NCBI GenBank assembly: GCA_019115685.1 | Contig: DXDC01000135.1 | Span: 1-5,302, forward strand | From: Candidatus Agrococcus pullicola | GTDB lineage: Bacteria; Actinomycetota; Actinomycetes; Actinomycetales; Microbacteriaceae | DNA length: 5,302 nucleotides | Direction of reading: 5' to 3' | Shown: piece by piece, positions 1 to 5,265 of the stretch | Layout: every line of letters starts with the position of its first letter | Position numbering within the stretch: position 1 is the stretch's first letter | Position numbers and translations under genes: made by a program | Notes under the pieces: model-generated | The model's input: only the letters and a program-made list of their open reading frames with translations | Told to the model about the DNA's origin: nothing | The model's database searches: none

Positions 1-593
1 CTCTGGGCGGCTTCCGGGTCACGGTCCCCGTAATCGACATGAGCAAGTATCTCGGGTGGCTTCGCGCGATCGTGGAGCAACTCGGCGTACGCTTCGAACG
101 CCGGCGCATCAGCGATCTCGACAGCGTCGAAGCCGACGTCACGGTCGTCGCCGCCGGGCTGCGCTCCCCCGATCTCGTGCGGGATGCCGAACCGATCATC
201 CCGCGCAGGGGCCAGATCGTGCGCCTCGAGAATCCGGGTTTGACGGACTGGTACGTCGACGACGATGCGCCGGGAGGGCTCACGTACGTGATTCCGCGCT
301 TCGACGACATCGTCTGCGGTGGCACCGACGACGCCGGCAATGCCAGCGCGGAGCATGACCCCGATATCGAAGCCGCGATTCTCGAACGCGTGACGGCGGC
401 ACTGCCGGAGCTTCGGGGGCTCCCGATCGTTTCCCGCGGCGTCGGACTTCGGCCGGGCAGGTCGGAACCCCGCATCGAATGGCTCACGGATACCGCATCG
501 CCTACGATCGCCTGCTACGGGCACGGAGGAGCGGGCGTCTCGATGTCGTGGGGATGCGCGGAGCGCGTCGCAACGTTGATCCGCGCAGATTGA
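1..593 (+). CDS. D-amino-acid oxidase-like FAD enzyme, C-terminal part (5' end outside window)
   Basis: The reading frame is open from base 3 to the TGA at 591-593, giving 196 visible residues; FAD-dependent D-amino-acid oxidases are usually 310-340 aa, so the N-terminal FAD-binding GxGxxG part lies to the left of the window. Visible hallmarks, numbered from base 3, are VTVPVIDMSKYLGWL near the beginning (substrate-domain entry), TVVAAGL near residue 50 (flavin-site strand), the R-G-Q segment near residue 80, TYVIPR with CGGT downstream near 95-110, LRPGRSEPR near 150, and the C-terminal signature YGHGGAGVSMSWGCA. In known members the RPxR-region arginine holds the substrate carboxylate and the GHGGxG loop contacts FAD. 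Expected reaction: oxidative deamination of D-amino acids to 2-oxo acids, ammonia and H2O2 in the cytoplasm. The ATG at base 39 is internal, since homology-like sequence continues upstream of it. The tyrosine equivalent to mammalian Y224 is not evident, whereas the Y228 equivalent is, so substrate preference is open. A related glycine/D-aspartate oxidase activity is possible. Confidence 0.9.
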   Translation, partial: LGGFRVTVPVIDMSKYLGWLRAIVEQLGVRFERRRISDLDSVEADVTVVAAGLRSPDLVRDAEPIIPRRGQIVRLENPGLTDWYVDDDAPGGLTYVIPRFDDIVCGGTDDAGNASAEHDPDIEAAILERVTAALPELRGLPIVSRGVGLRPGRSEPRIEWLTDTASPTIACYGHGGAGVSMSWGCAERVATLIRAD

Positions 594-649
594 TCCCGGC
601 ATTGCCTCCGCTTATCGCCCGGCGGCGAACATGCGAGACCCGGGTGCAC

Positions 650-685
650 TTCCCGTTTCAGCCTGAACCTGTCACGATGTCCCCA
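650..685 (+). promoter_or_regulatory. Possible leaderless promoter for the DUF7882-type gene
   Basis: A -35-like TTCCCG (650-655), a 17-nt spacer and a -10-like CACGAT (673-678) would place the transcription start at or next to the A of the ATG at 685. No purine-rich Shine-Dalgarno sequence precedes this ATG, and an in-frame TGA at 664-666 rules out an upstream start. Leaderless mRNAs are common in actinobacteria, which makes the arrangement plausible, but both hexamers are only 3/6 matches to consensus, so this is a weak call. Confidence 0.3.
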
Positions 686-1005
686 TGGGCTACCTCACAT
701 ACGCGGGATCACAGGAGTACGAGTTCGAGGACCGCACACTCACCCACCTCAAAGTCGCGATCAGCATGAAGTTGCGGCGACAGGAGAGTTTCCTGCTCAA
801 CTGGTCTAACTCGGCCGAGCAGGGCAGCGGACGCATGTCCCTCTGGCTTTCGCCGAGCATTCCACTGATGTTTCGGTTCGTAGGCAGTCGTTCCCCCGAA
901 CTCAATGAGCAGTGGGTTTCGGTGCTGCACGAACTGTCGAATACCCCACGAGGCATGGTCGTCATCACCGAAGAGGAAGCGGAACGCTATTTGGCGAACC
1001 GATAA
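685..1005 (+). CDS. Small DUF7882-type protein (often mislabelled 'ATP-dependent DNA ligase')
   Basis: This encodes 106 aa beginning MGYLTYAGSQEYEFEDRTL, followed by HLKVAISMKLRRQESFLLNW, a middle SLWLSPSIPLMFRFVG segment and NEQWVSVLHELSNTPRG before an acidic tail. From memory, this is the layout of a roughly 100-aa family found in Microbacteriaceae (DUF7882), with conserved features EFEDRxLxHLxxxI, KLRRxExFxxxW, and PSIPLxFxxxG. Databases often carry the name ATP-dependent DNA ligase for members, but the sequence is far too short for a ligase and has no KxDG nucleotidyltransferase motif, so that name should not be used. There is no signal peptide or membrane segment; the function is unknown. 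The start is fixed by an in-frame TGA 18 nt upstream with no other start codon between. It stands alone, convergent with the DUF7218-type gene 36 bp downstream. Confidence 0.85.
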   Translation: MGYLTYAGSQEYEFEDRTLTHLKVAISMKLRRQESFLLNWSNSAEQGSGRMSLWLSPSIPLMFRFVGSRSPELNEQWVSVLHELSNTPRGMVVITEEEAERYLANR

Positions 1006-1041
1006 CCGGGCCCCGCGTTCCGCTATCCGCGATAACTGCTG

Positions 1042-1302
1042 TCAGTGGTTGCGGAGTTCTTCGATGAGTTCTTCTTTGCGCAGGTCTGAATAGCCGACGA
1101 TGTCGAGTTCACGCGCACGCTCCCGCAGCTCTGCAACCGTTCGATCCTCGTAGTCTTCGGCTTCGCCGCCGCGCTTGCCCACTTCGGCCCGCCCTTCAAC
1201 CGCCGCCGCGTTGGCGATACGAGCGGCCTTCTCTTTCGAGGCGCCTTCCTTGCGAAGTCGCTCGTAGAGTTCTTCGTCCTTGATCTGCGGCTGATCCGTC
1301 AT
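1042..1302 (-). CDS. DUF7218-type small protein with Rho termination factor N-terminal (Rho_N/SAP-like) domain
   Basis: This encodes 86 aa with two parts. Residues about 6-45 (IKDEELYERLRKEGASKEKAARIANAAA, then GRAEVGKRGG) match the DUF7218-type N-terminal helix pair as I remember it. Residues about 51-86 (YEDRTVAELRERARELDIVG, then SDLRKEELIEELR) match the helix-extension-helix Rho_N fold, which in Rho factor and SAP-like proteins contacts nucleic acid. A nucleic-acid-associated role is therefore an inference; there is no catalytic domain and no evidence of transcription-termination activity. Many actinobacteria carry such small stand-alone proteins with no assigned function. The ATG at 1302-1300 overlaps the TGA of the preceding acidic-protein gene by four bases (ATGA) and has a perfect AGGAGG at 1308-1313, five nt upstream, so it should be translated well and probably coupled to its partner. 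Confidence 0.85.
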   Translation of the reverse strand: MTDQPQIKDEELYERLRKEGASKEKAARIANAAAVEGRAEVGKRGGEAEDYEDRTVAELRERARELDIVGYSDLRKEELIEELRNH

Positions 1303-1553
1303 GACGTCCTCCTATTGTCCGCAGGGTGCTCATGCCCCGCTTCATCTCCCCCGCCACGGCGATCTTCTGGCGGCGTCGTGGCATTCTGTTGATCCGAGTC
1401 TTCGAGCGCACGAGCTTCCTCCAGCGGTATCTCCTCTTCCGGGGCATTCTCATCCAACGATTCCTCGAATGGAGCCGTCGTATCCCGGTGATCGGTGACG
1501 ACCAGTTCCTCGTCTTCGTCGAGCTCTTCGTTTTGGTTCCAGATGTTCGCCAT
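1299..1553 (-). CDS. Small, highly acidic, lysine-free hypothetical protein
   Basis: This encodes 84 aa starting MANIWNQNEELDEDEELVV. By hand count 27 residues are Asp or Glu, six are Arg and none is Lys, for a predicted net charge near -21. After a short N-terminal segment with W5, the chain is rich in E/D/P/N with no obvious hydrophobic core, membrane segment or signal peptide, so it is probably largely disordered. The tail (residues 61-84) changes to PPEDRRGGGDEAGHEHP. I do not recognise a family. It is the first gene of a two-gene unit: its TGA overlaps the ATG of the DUF7218/Rho_N-type gene. An AGAGGGG at 1564-1570 about 10 nt before the ATG serves as ribosome binding site. The tight overlap with a conserved-type gene and the own ribosome site argue that it is real, although low-complexity GC-rich ORFs deserve caution. 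A role as acidic partner or DNA-mimic-like binder is speculation. Confidence 0.7.
   Translation of the reverse strand: MANIWNQNEELDEDEELVVTDHRDTTAPFEESLDENAPEEEIPLEEARALEDSDQQNATTPPEDRRGGGDEAGHEHPADNRRTS
1308..1313 (-). promoter_or_regulatory. Strong Shine-Dalgarno inside the end of the acidic-protein gene
   Basis: AGGAGG on the minus strand lies five nt before the ATG of the DUF7218-type gene and inside the last codons of the upstream acidic-protein gene. Together with the ATGA stop/start overlap it decides the downstream start. It suggests the second protein is made by efficient re-initiation plus independent ribosome entry. The first gene has a weaker site (AGAGGGG, about 10 nt from its ATG), so the second protein may be made in excess. 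Confidence 0.8.
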
Positions 1554-1582
1554 GCTGCATCAGCCCCTCTCGTGTTGGCTCC

Positions 1583-1612
1583 ATGGTCGCAAAACCGGGG
1601 TTGATTTGTCAG
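1583..1612 (-). promoter_or_regulatory. Candidate promoter for the acidic-protein/DUF7218 unit
   Basis: On the minus strand CTGACA (1612-1607, 5/6 match to TTGACA) is followed after 18 nt by GACCAT (1588-1583, which keeps A2, A5 and T6 of the -10 consensus). This would start transcription near 1576 and give a leader of about 22 nt holding the AGAGGGG ribosome site. The -10 element is poor, so confidence is low. Confidence 0.3.
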
Positions 1613-1655
1613 GGGGCTTGACACGAAATCCATTGACTCTCCGCGCGACCGCGCC

Positions 1656-1684
1656 TCGACGCAACTCCGCTCGGCGAGTACAAT
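1656..1684 (+). promoter_or_regulatory. Candidate sigma-70-type promoter for the glycosyltransferase
   Basis: TCGACG (1656-1661, 4/6 match to TTGACA), a 17-nt spacer and TACAAT (1679-1684, 5/6 match to TATAAT) form a well-spaced housekeeping-type promoter. TACAAT stands out in this GC-rich context. Transcription would begin near 1691, giving a leader of about 87 nt before the ATG at 1778. Confidence 0.5.
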
Positions 1685-1777
1685 GATGGCCCCGTCACAC
1701 GCAGCCACGAATCCAAAGAGGGAGCCGGTACGAGGGCAGTCGATCAGCGTCCTCGGCGCCGAACGGGGTGATGCGGC

Positions 1778-2659
1778 ATGGGCACGAGTCGGCGAGGCAG
1801 CGCGCGGTGGGCATCCACCCGGGCCGCGGTCGAAGCGGATGTCGACGTGCTCATTCCTACGGCGAGAAACGGGGCCGAACTCGCCGTCACACTCGCGGGC
1901 CTCGCAGCGCAAGACGACCCGCGCTTCTCCGTCATCATCGGCGACCAGTCCGGCAACGGCGTAACCCGGTCACCGTCTGTTCGGGCGATGGTGCGCGTGC
2001 TCCGTGCGCAGGGGCGCCGGGTCGAGCTGCATCGACATCTCCCGCGGGCCGGCTTGGCCGAGCACCGCCAGTTCCTGCTCGATCTCGCCACTGCGCCGCG
2101 TGTGCTCTTCCTCGACGACGACGTATGGCTCGAGCCCGGTGCATTCGAACGGCTCTCGGACGCGCTGACACGACTCGACTGCGGCTTCGTGGGGTACGCC
2201 CCGCAGGGGTTGTCTCACCTGCCGCGCCCGTGCCCTCGCGATTTCGGCGTCTTCGAGCCGTGGCCGGAGTCGACCGTCCTGTCGGAGCGCATCCGCCCGG
2301 GCGACGCCGCTGTCGGGCGATGGATCCTGCACAACGCCGCCAACGTCGCGCACCTGGCGGAACGACTCGAGTTGCTCGACGACAGTGCTCTCCCGTACCG
2401 CGTCGCCTGGGTCGGTGGTTGCGTGCTGTTCGACAGAGCAGCGCTGCTCGACGCAGGAGGATTCGCCTTCTGGCCACTACTCGACCCCGATCACATCGGC
2501 GAGGACCGCGTCGCCCAGTGGCTCGTCATGGAGCGTTTCGGAGGGGCGGGGATCCTGCCGAGCGGAGCCGTGCACATAGAAAGCCCGAGCGTGCTTCCGG
2601 CGGGTGCTCGGGAGGCGAGCGAGGTGGTCTTCGGGTCGTCCCCATCCGTATTGCAGTGA
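1778..2659 (+). CDS. Family 2 (GT-A fold) glycosyltransferase
   Basis: This encodes 293 aa. After a short basic N-terminus, DVDVLIPTARNGAELAVTL (residues 21-39) and FSVIIGDQS (50-58) form the nucleotide-binding first half of a GT-A fold. RAGLAEHRQFLL (90-101) is the typical sugar-nucleotide segment, and FLDDDVWLEPGAF (111-123) carries the metal-binding DxD motif at 113-115. The acceptor half has WVGGCVLFDRAALLDAGGF (211-229) and HIGEDRVAQWL (239-249), where the acid/base ED pair is expected, followed by H266 (VHIESP), a possible third metal ligand. No membrane segment is visible, so it should be a cytoplasmic or peripheral enzyme moving a sugar from a nucleotide donor to an unknown acceptor. 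The ATG at 1778 is the first possible in-frame start because TGA (1769-1771) precedes it directly; GGGGTGAT (1765-1772) resembles the extended GAGGTGAT ribosome site. No polysaccharide cluster or partner gene is nearby, so donor and acceptor cannot be named. Confidence 0.88.
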   Translation: MGTSRRGSARWASTRAAVEADVDVLIPTARNGAELAVTLAGLAAQDDPRFSVIIGDQSGNGVTRSPSVRAMVRVLRAQGRRVELHRHLPRAGLAEHRQFLLDLATAPRVLFLDDDVWLEPGAFERLSDALTRLDCGFVGYAPQGLSHLPRPCPRDFGVFEPWPESTVLSERIRPGDAAVGRWILHNAANVAHLAERLELLDDSALPYRVAWVGGCVLFDRAALLDAGGFAFWPLLDPDHIGEDRVAQWLVMERFGGAGILPSGAVHIESPSVLPAGAREASEVVFGSSPSVLQ

Positions 2660-2675
2660 AGCGGCGCCCTGCCGT

Positions 2676-4175
2676 CTACTGCCCCACAGCAGCGCGCGTC
2701 CGCTCCCTGCGGGTCTGCAGCAGATCGAACGCCGCGATGGCCGCGGCGACGAGAGCGATCGCGCTGATCGCGACGAACCCGTAGATGAAAGCTTCGTCCC
2801 AGCCCCGCTGAGCCACGACACTGAAAGCGAGACCCGTTATCGCCACGATGCCGATGGATGTGCCGAGTCGCTGGCCCGTCTGCAGGATGCCGCCGGCTGC
2901 ACCCGCGTACTGCACGGGAACATCCGCGAGCGTGAGGGTCTGATTTGGCGAGACCACGAAGCCCTGGCCGACCCCCAGGAGGCCGAGCGTCAGCAGCAAC
3001 CACCACTCGCTACCACCCGCCGTCTCGTGCAAGAACACGACGAAAATGCAGCCGAAGAGACCGGCGACGCCGATCAGCATGCCCCACAGCACCATCTTGC
3101 GGCCGACCGCGACGACGTAACGACCCGCAATGGGAGCGACAACGGCACCCGCGAGCGCCGCCGGCAGACCGATCAGGCCGGCCGCGATCGCTTCGTGGCC
3201 GAGGCCGACCTGCATGTACTGCGCGACGAGTACCCACACACTCGAGAATCCAAGGAAATAGAGCGCGATGATGACCGAGCCCGAGGCGAAGGAGCGCGTC
3301 CTGAACAACTGCATGTCCACCATCGGTACACGTCCGCGGCGTTTGTATCGACGCTCCCACAGCACCCAGACCGTGATCAGCGCGATACCGCCAGCCAGTA
3401 GCGACCAGACCCAGGCTCCGAGCTGCCCTTCCACGAACGGGAACATCACGAGCAGAATCCCGGCGGTGAGCAGCAGCATACCGACGGGGTCGAAGTCGGC
3501 GCGAGACTTGCGCTCGCCCACGGGCCTCCCGTTCTGCACCGGGATGGGCGCCGTCGACGACGGGTCGTCCGCCGAGACACCGCGCCACGCTGAATCGGGC
3601 AGCATGCGCCATGCCGAGACGATCGCGAACGCCGCGATGGGGACGTTGACCAGGAAGGAGGCGCGCCAACCCCACTCGTCGCCGAAGAGCGCGATGAGCG
3701 CGCCCGCGAGCACGGGGCCGATAGCCACCGAGACACCGATGACGCCGCCGAAGAGCCCGAACGCCTTGCCTCGCTGGACACCGCGATAGTACTGCTGGAT
3801 GATGCCCGTCACCTGCGGGTTCAGCAGGCCGGAGCCGATACCCATCAGCACGCGCGCGAGATTCAGCGTGATGATGTCTGGGGCGAAGCCCGAGAGCAGT
3901 GAACCGAGGCCGAATACGGCCAAGCCCAGGAGAAAGAGCCGACCGCGTCCGAATACGTCGCCGGCTCTGCCCGCGGCGACCAGGATGACTCCGAAGGTCA
4001 GCGCGTAGCCCGAGATCACCCACTGGAGACCGCTCGGGCCGGCATTCAACGATGCGTCGAGTGCCGGCAGCGTCACGTTCACGCTCGACACTGCGAGCAG
4101 CGTCATAAATGCCGGGATGAGGAGTACGGGGAGAAGCCGCCGCTGTTCCGCGGAGAACGACGTACTCTGGCTCAT
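2676..4175 (-). CDS. MFS exporter, DHA2 family (EmrB/QacA-like, 14 TM)
   Basis: This encodes 499 aa from the ATG at 4175 to a TAG at 2678-2676; DHA2 proteins are typically 470-520 aa. It is a hydrophobic inner-membrane protein expected to expel drugs or other amphipathic compounds using the proton gradient. Hallmarks are NVTLPALD (33-40, motif D1 region in TM1), GRAGDVFGRGRLFLLG (69-84, motif A in the TM2-3 loop), GVIGVSVAIGPVLAGAL (144-160, the motif C antiporter segment), WGWRASFLVNVPI (168-180), DPVGMLLLTAGILLV (229-243), GQGFVVSPNQTLTLADVP (403-420) and GILQTGQRLGTSIGI (429-443). A hydrophilic loop spans about 191-228. A GTG at 4187 would add four residues, but GAAGG (4181-4185) lies five nt before the ATG at 4175, so I prefer that start. 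The true substrate is unknown. No regulator gene is adjacent in the window; a 30-bp palindrome lies immediately upstream. It is convergent with the glycosyltransferase, 16 bp between stops. Confidence 0.93.
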   Translation of the reverse strand: MSQSTSFSAEQRRLLPVLLIPAFMTLLAVSSVNVTLPALDASLNAGPSGLQWVISGYALTFGVILVAAGRAGDVFGRGRLFLLGLAVFGLGSLLSGFAPDIITLNLARVLMGIGSGLLNPQVTGIIQQYYRGVQRGKAFGLFGGVIGVSVAIGPVLAGALIALFGDEWGWRASFLVNVPIAAFAIVSAWRMLPDSAWRGVSADDPSSTAPIPVQNGRPVGERKSRADFDPVGMLLLTAGILLVMFPFVEGQLGAWVWSLLAGGIALITVWVLWERRYKRRGRVPMVDMQLFRTRSFASGSVIIALYFLGFSSVWVLVAQYMQVGLGHEAIAAGLIGLPAALAGAVVAPIAGRYVVAVGRKMVLWGMLIGVAGLFGCIFVVFLHETAGGSEWWLLLTLGLLGVGQGFVVSPNQTLTLADVPVQYAGAAGGILQTGQRLGTSIGIVAITGLAFSVVAQRGWDEAFIYGFVAISAIALVAAAIAAFDLLQTRRERTRAAVGQ

Positions 4176-4192
4176 GCCCACCTTCACCTAGC

Positions 4193-4222
4193 TCTGAGGC
4201 TGCGTCACGACGCAGCCTCAGA
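4193..4222. terminator. Near-perfect 30-bp palindrome: hairpin terminator or operator
   Basis: Two 14-nt arms, TCTGAGGCTGCGTC (4193-4206) and its exact reverse complement (4209-4222), flank a 2-nt centre (AC). As RNA this gives a 13-bp GC-rich stem with the 4-nt loop CACG. It begins about 50 nt after the GNAT gene stop and ends 17 nt before the exporter ATG. No T-run follows on either strand; U-poor hairpin terminators are common in actinobacteria, so termination of the HdeD-GNAT transcript is the first reading. The symmetric form and position just before the exporter gene equally fit a binding site for a TetR- or MarR-type repressor. Confidence 0.6.
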
Positions 4223-4271
4223 CAGGCTACTCCTCTTCTGCTGATTTCGGGGCACCGTCCCGGTTTCGCTG

Positions 4272-4664
4272 CTAGCGAGCGGCACGCACCGCCGCTCTGA
4301 CCACCGCCATGTCGTCGTCCGTTGCGTCGCGGAAGGCTCCTCCCTCGGCGGTAAATGCGTCACCGTGCTTCTGCAGATGCGCAGCGAAGAGCGGACAGAC
4401 CGGCACGACCGTGAGCTTGCTCGCAATGCTGTCGGCGAGCGCCTCACGCAGCAGGATGCCCGCGAGACCGCGACCGCCGAACTGTTCGTCGACTTCCGTG
4501 TGGAAGAAGATCCGCTCGTTCTCTGCAACCGGCGAATCCACGAAGTCGGCTCGGCCCGCGAGCGTCGAACCTTCGAGTGCGACGGTGAACGCCGGGATGG
4601 CTCGCTCGCGGTCGAGCGCGACGTCGACGGCCGCGCCGGTCTTGTCTCGGGGTTGCGTTGTCAC
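4272..4664 (-). CDS. Small GNAT-fold N-acetyltransferase (NATD1/Acetyltransf_CG-like)
   Basis: This encodes 130 aa starting at a GTG (4664-4662). The body matches the short GNAT subfamily that Pfam calls Acetyltransf_CG (NATD1-like): a strand with FTVALEGSTLAGRADF (26-41), IFFHTEVDEQFGGRGLAGIL (52-71) and SKLTVVPVCPLFAAHLQKH (82-100). QFGGRGLAG (61-69) corresponds to the Q/RxxGxG/A acetyl-CoA pyrophosphate loop, here with A in the last position. The VPxCPxxxxxxxKH segment is the usual subfamily signature. The family is cytoplasmic and binds acetyl-CoA; its acceptor is generally unknown. An extra charged tail (about 105-130, AEGGAFRDATDDDMAVVRAA) follows the usual end. The start is decided by the GTGA overlap with the HdeD-type stop and by AAAGGAAG (4669-4676) four nt upstream. 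Longer readings in this frame run into the HdeD-type gene and are false. Confidence 0.85.
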   Translation of the reverse strand: MTTQPRDKTGAAVDVALDRERAIPAFTVALEGSTLAGRADFVDSPVAENERIFFHTEVDEQFGGRGLAGILLREALADSIASKLTVVPVCPLFAAHLQKHGDAFTAEGGAFRDATDDDMAVVRAAVRAAR

Positions 4665-5254
4665 GCCGCTTCCTTTCGCAGTTTGCGCATCTGGAACGCG
4701 ATGAAGATCATGACCCCGCCGAATGCGATGCCGTAGACACCGGCGATCCACACGAGTGCGAGCAGAGCGGAACCGGGCGACCAGATGATCGCGACCGTCA
4801 AGACGATGCCGAACAGGACGTGCAGGATGCCGAACCAAGTTCCCCACCCGCTGCCGCGACTGCCGAGCTCGAGCACGCCACGCAGAATCAGCCCGAACGC
4901 CAGTGCCCACAGCACGAACAGCCCGACCAGGGCTCCCGTTGCGGCGGGGAAGATAACCGCGACAAGACCCGCGAGCAGGCTCACGACGCCGCCGGCGAGC
5001 GTCCAGCCCCAGCCGCGCACGCCGCTCTTTCGCTGCCGCATGGCGATGACGATCGAGGCGACGCCGTCGAATAGCAGCCACACCCCGATCGTGATCGCGA
5101 CGAACACTGCCAGAACAGCTGCGCCGAACGCCGGAAGGAACATGATCACGCCGAAGATCACGGCGAGAATCCCCCGTATCAACAGCCATACGAAACTGGT
5201 CTGCAAGAGCGAATCGACCAGTTTCTCTGGGTTCGCTGCTGGTGCATCGGTCAC
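4661..5254 (-). CDS. HdeD/DUF308-type membrane protein
   Basis: This encodes 197 aa starting at a GTG (5254-5252). It has six hydrophobic segments at roughly 20-40, 45-71, 82-103, 106-126, 137-158 and 162-187, with a basic C-terminus (MRKLRKE) expected on the cytoplasmic side. Repeated pattern pieces such as RGILAVIFGVIMFLPAFG (27-44) and GGVVSLLAGLVAVIFPAATG (88-107), each a G-x-hydrophobic run ending in FxP, are the recognised DUF308 repeats of HdeD-family proteins. E. coli HdeD is linked to acid resistance at high cell density; in actinobacteria the family is widespread and its role is not established, so an acid-stress function is inference. AGGAGG (5260-5265), five nt upstream, fixes the start. 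The gene is first of a two-gene operon, its TGA overlapping the GTG of the acetyltransferase. The promoter probably lies at or beyond the right edge. Confidence 0.9.
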   Translation of the reverse strand: MTDAPAANPEKLVDSLLQTSFVWLLIRGILAVIFGVIMFLPAFGAAVLAVFVAITIGVWLLFDGVASIVIAMRQRKSGVRGWGWTLAGGVVSLLAGLVAVIFPAATGALVGLFVLWALAFGLILRGVLELGSRGSGWGTWFGILHVLFGIVLTVAIIWSPGSALLALVWIAGVYGIAFGGVMIFIAFQMRKLRKEAA

Positions 5255-5259
5255 GGCAA

Positions 5260-5265
5260 CCTCCT
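5260..5265 (-). promoter_or_regulatory. Shine-Dalgarno deciding the GTG start of the HdeD-type gene
   Basis: A perfect AGGAGG on the minus strand, five nt from the GTG at 5254, supports the non-ATG start. The next in-frame Met is inside the second membrane hairpin (residue 38) and would remove TM1. Only about 37 further bases of leader are visible; TAAGGT at the right edge (5302-5297) could be a -10 element but its -35 would be outside the window. Confidence 0.75.

Larger units (their letters stand above)
1554..1777. other. Divergent intergenic region with promoters for both sides
   Basis: These 224 bases separate the minus-strand acidic-protein/DUF7218 pair from the plus-strand glycosyltransferase. 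They hold a plausible promoter in each direction (listed separately), two spaced TTGAC pentamers at 1618-1622 and 1633-1637, and a 10-bp palindrome TCGGCGCCGA at 1753-1762 in the glycosyltransferase leader. I see no coding sequence with its own ribosome site and no RNA gene. Confidence 0.7.

Noticed and set aside
39..593. ATG at 39 as the true start of the oxidase
   Set aside because: The frame is open to the left edge and the preceding residues fit the family, so this Met is internal and the gene is truncated by the window, not by mutation.
1006..1041. Possible bidirectional terminator between DUF7882-type and DUF7218-type genes
   Set aside because: Only a 4-bp CGCG/CGCG stem with a 10-nt loop and a 3-bp GCG/CGC pairing can be formed, with no T-run; not distinguishable from chance.
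1618..1637. TTGACA and TTGACT as -35 boxes of a plus-strand promoter
   Set aside because: No acceptable -10 element lies 16-19 nt downstream of either; the sequence there is GC-rich. Kept only as a note on the intergenic region.
1196..1912. 238-aa minus-strand frame spanning the acidic-protein gene and the intergenic region
   Set aside because: It overlaps two better-supported genes and both promoter candidates, has no ribosome site and is low-complexity basic sequence.
1768..2784. 338-aa plus-strand frame overlapping the glycosyltransferase in another register
   Set aside because: Arginine/alanine-rich composition typical of an off-frame GC-rich shadow, no family motif, and it covers a gene with clear GT-A motifs.
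2604..3401. 265-aa plus-strand frame opposite the MFS exporter, with further long frames at 3268-3789 (+) and 3010-4023 (-)
   Set aside because: These are mirror and off-frame readings of the exporter, which has complete family motifs; their compositions (D/R/E/H- or R/A/G-rich) show no fold signature.
4665..5189. N-terminal extension of the acetyltransferase giving a 305-aa protein
   Set aside because: The added part is an arginine-rich off-frame reading of the HdeD-type gene. A GTG with AAAGGAAG upstream and a GTGA overlap gives the proper 130-aa protein.
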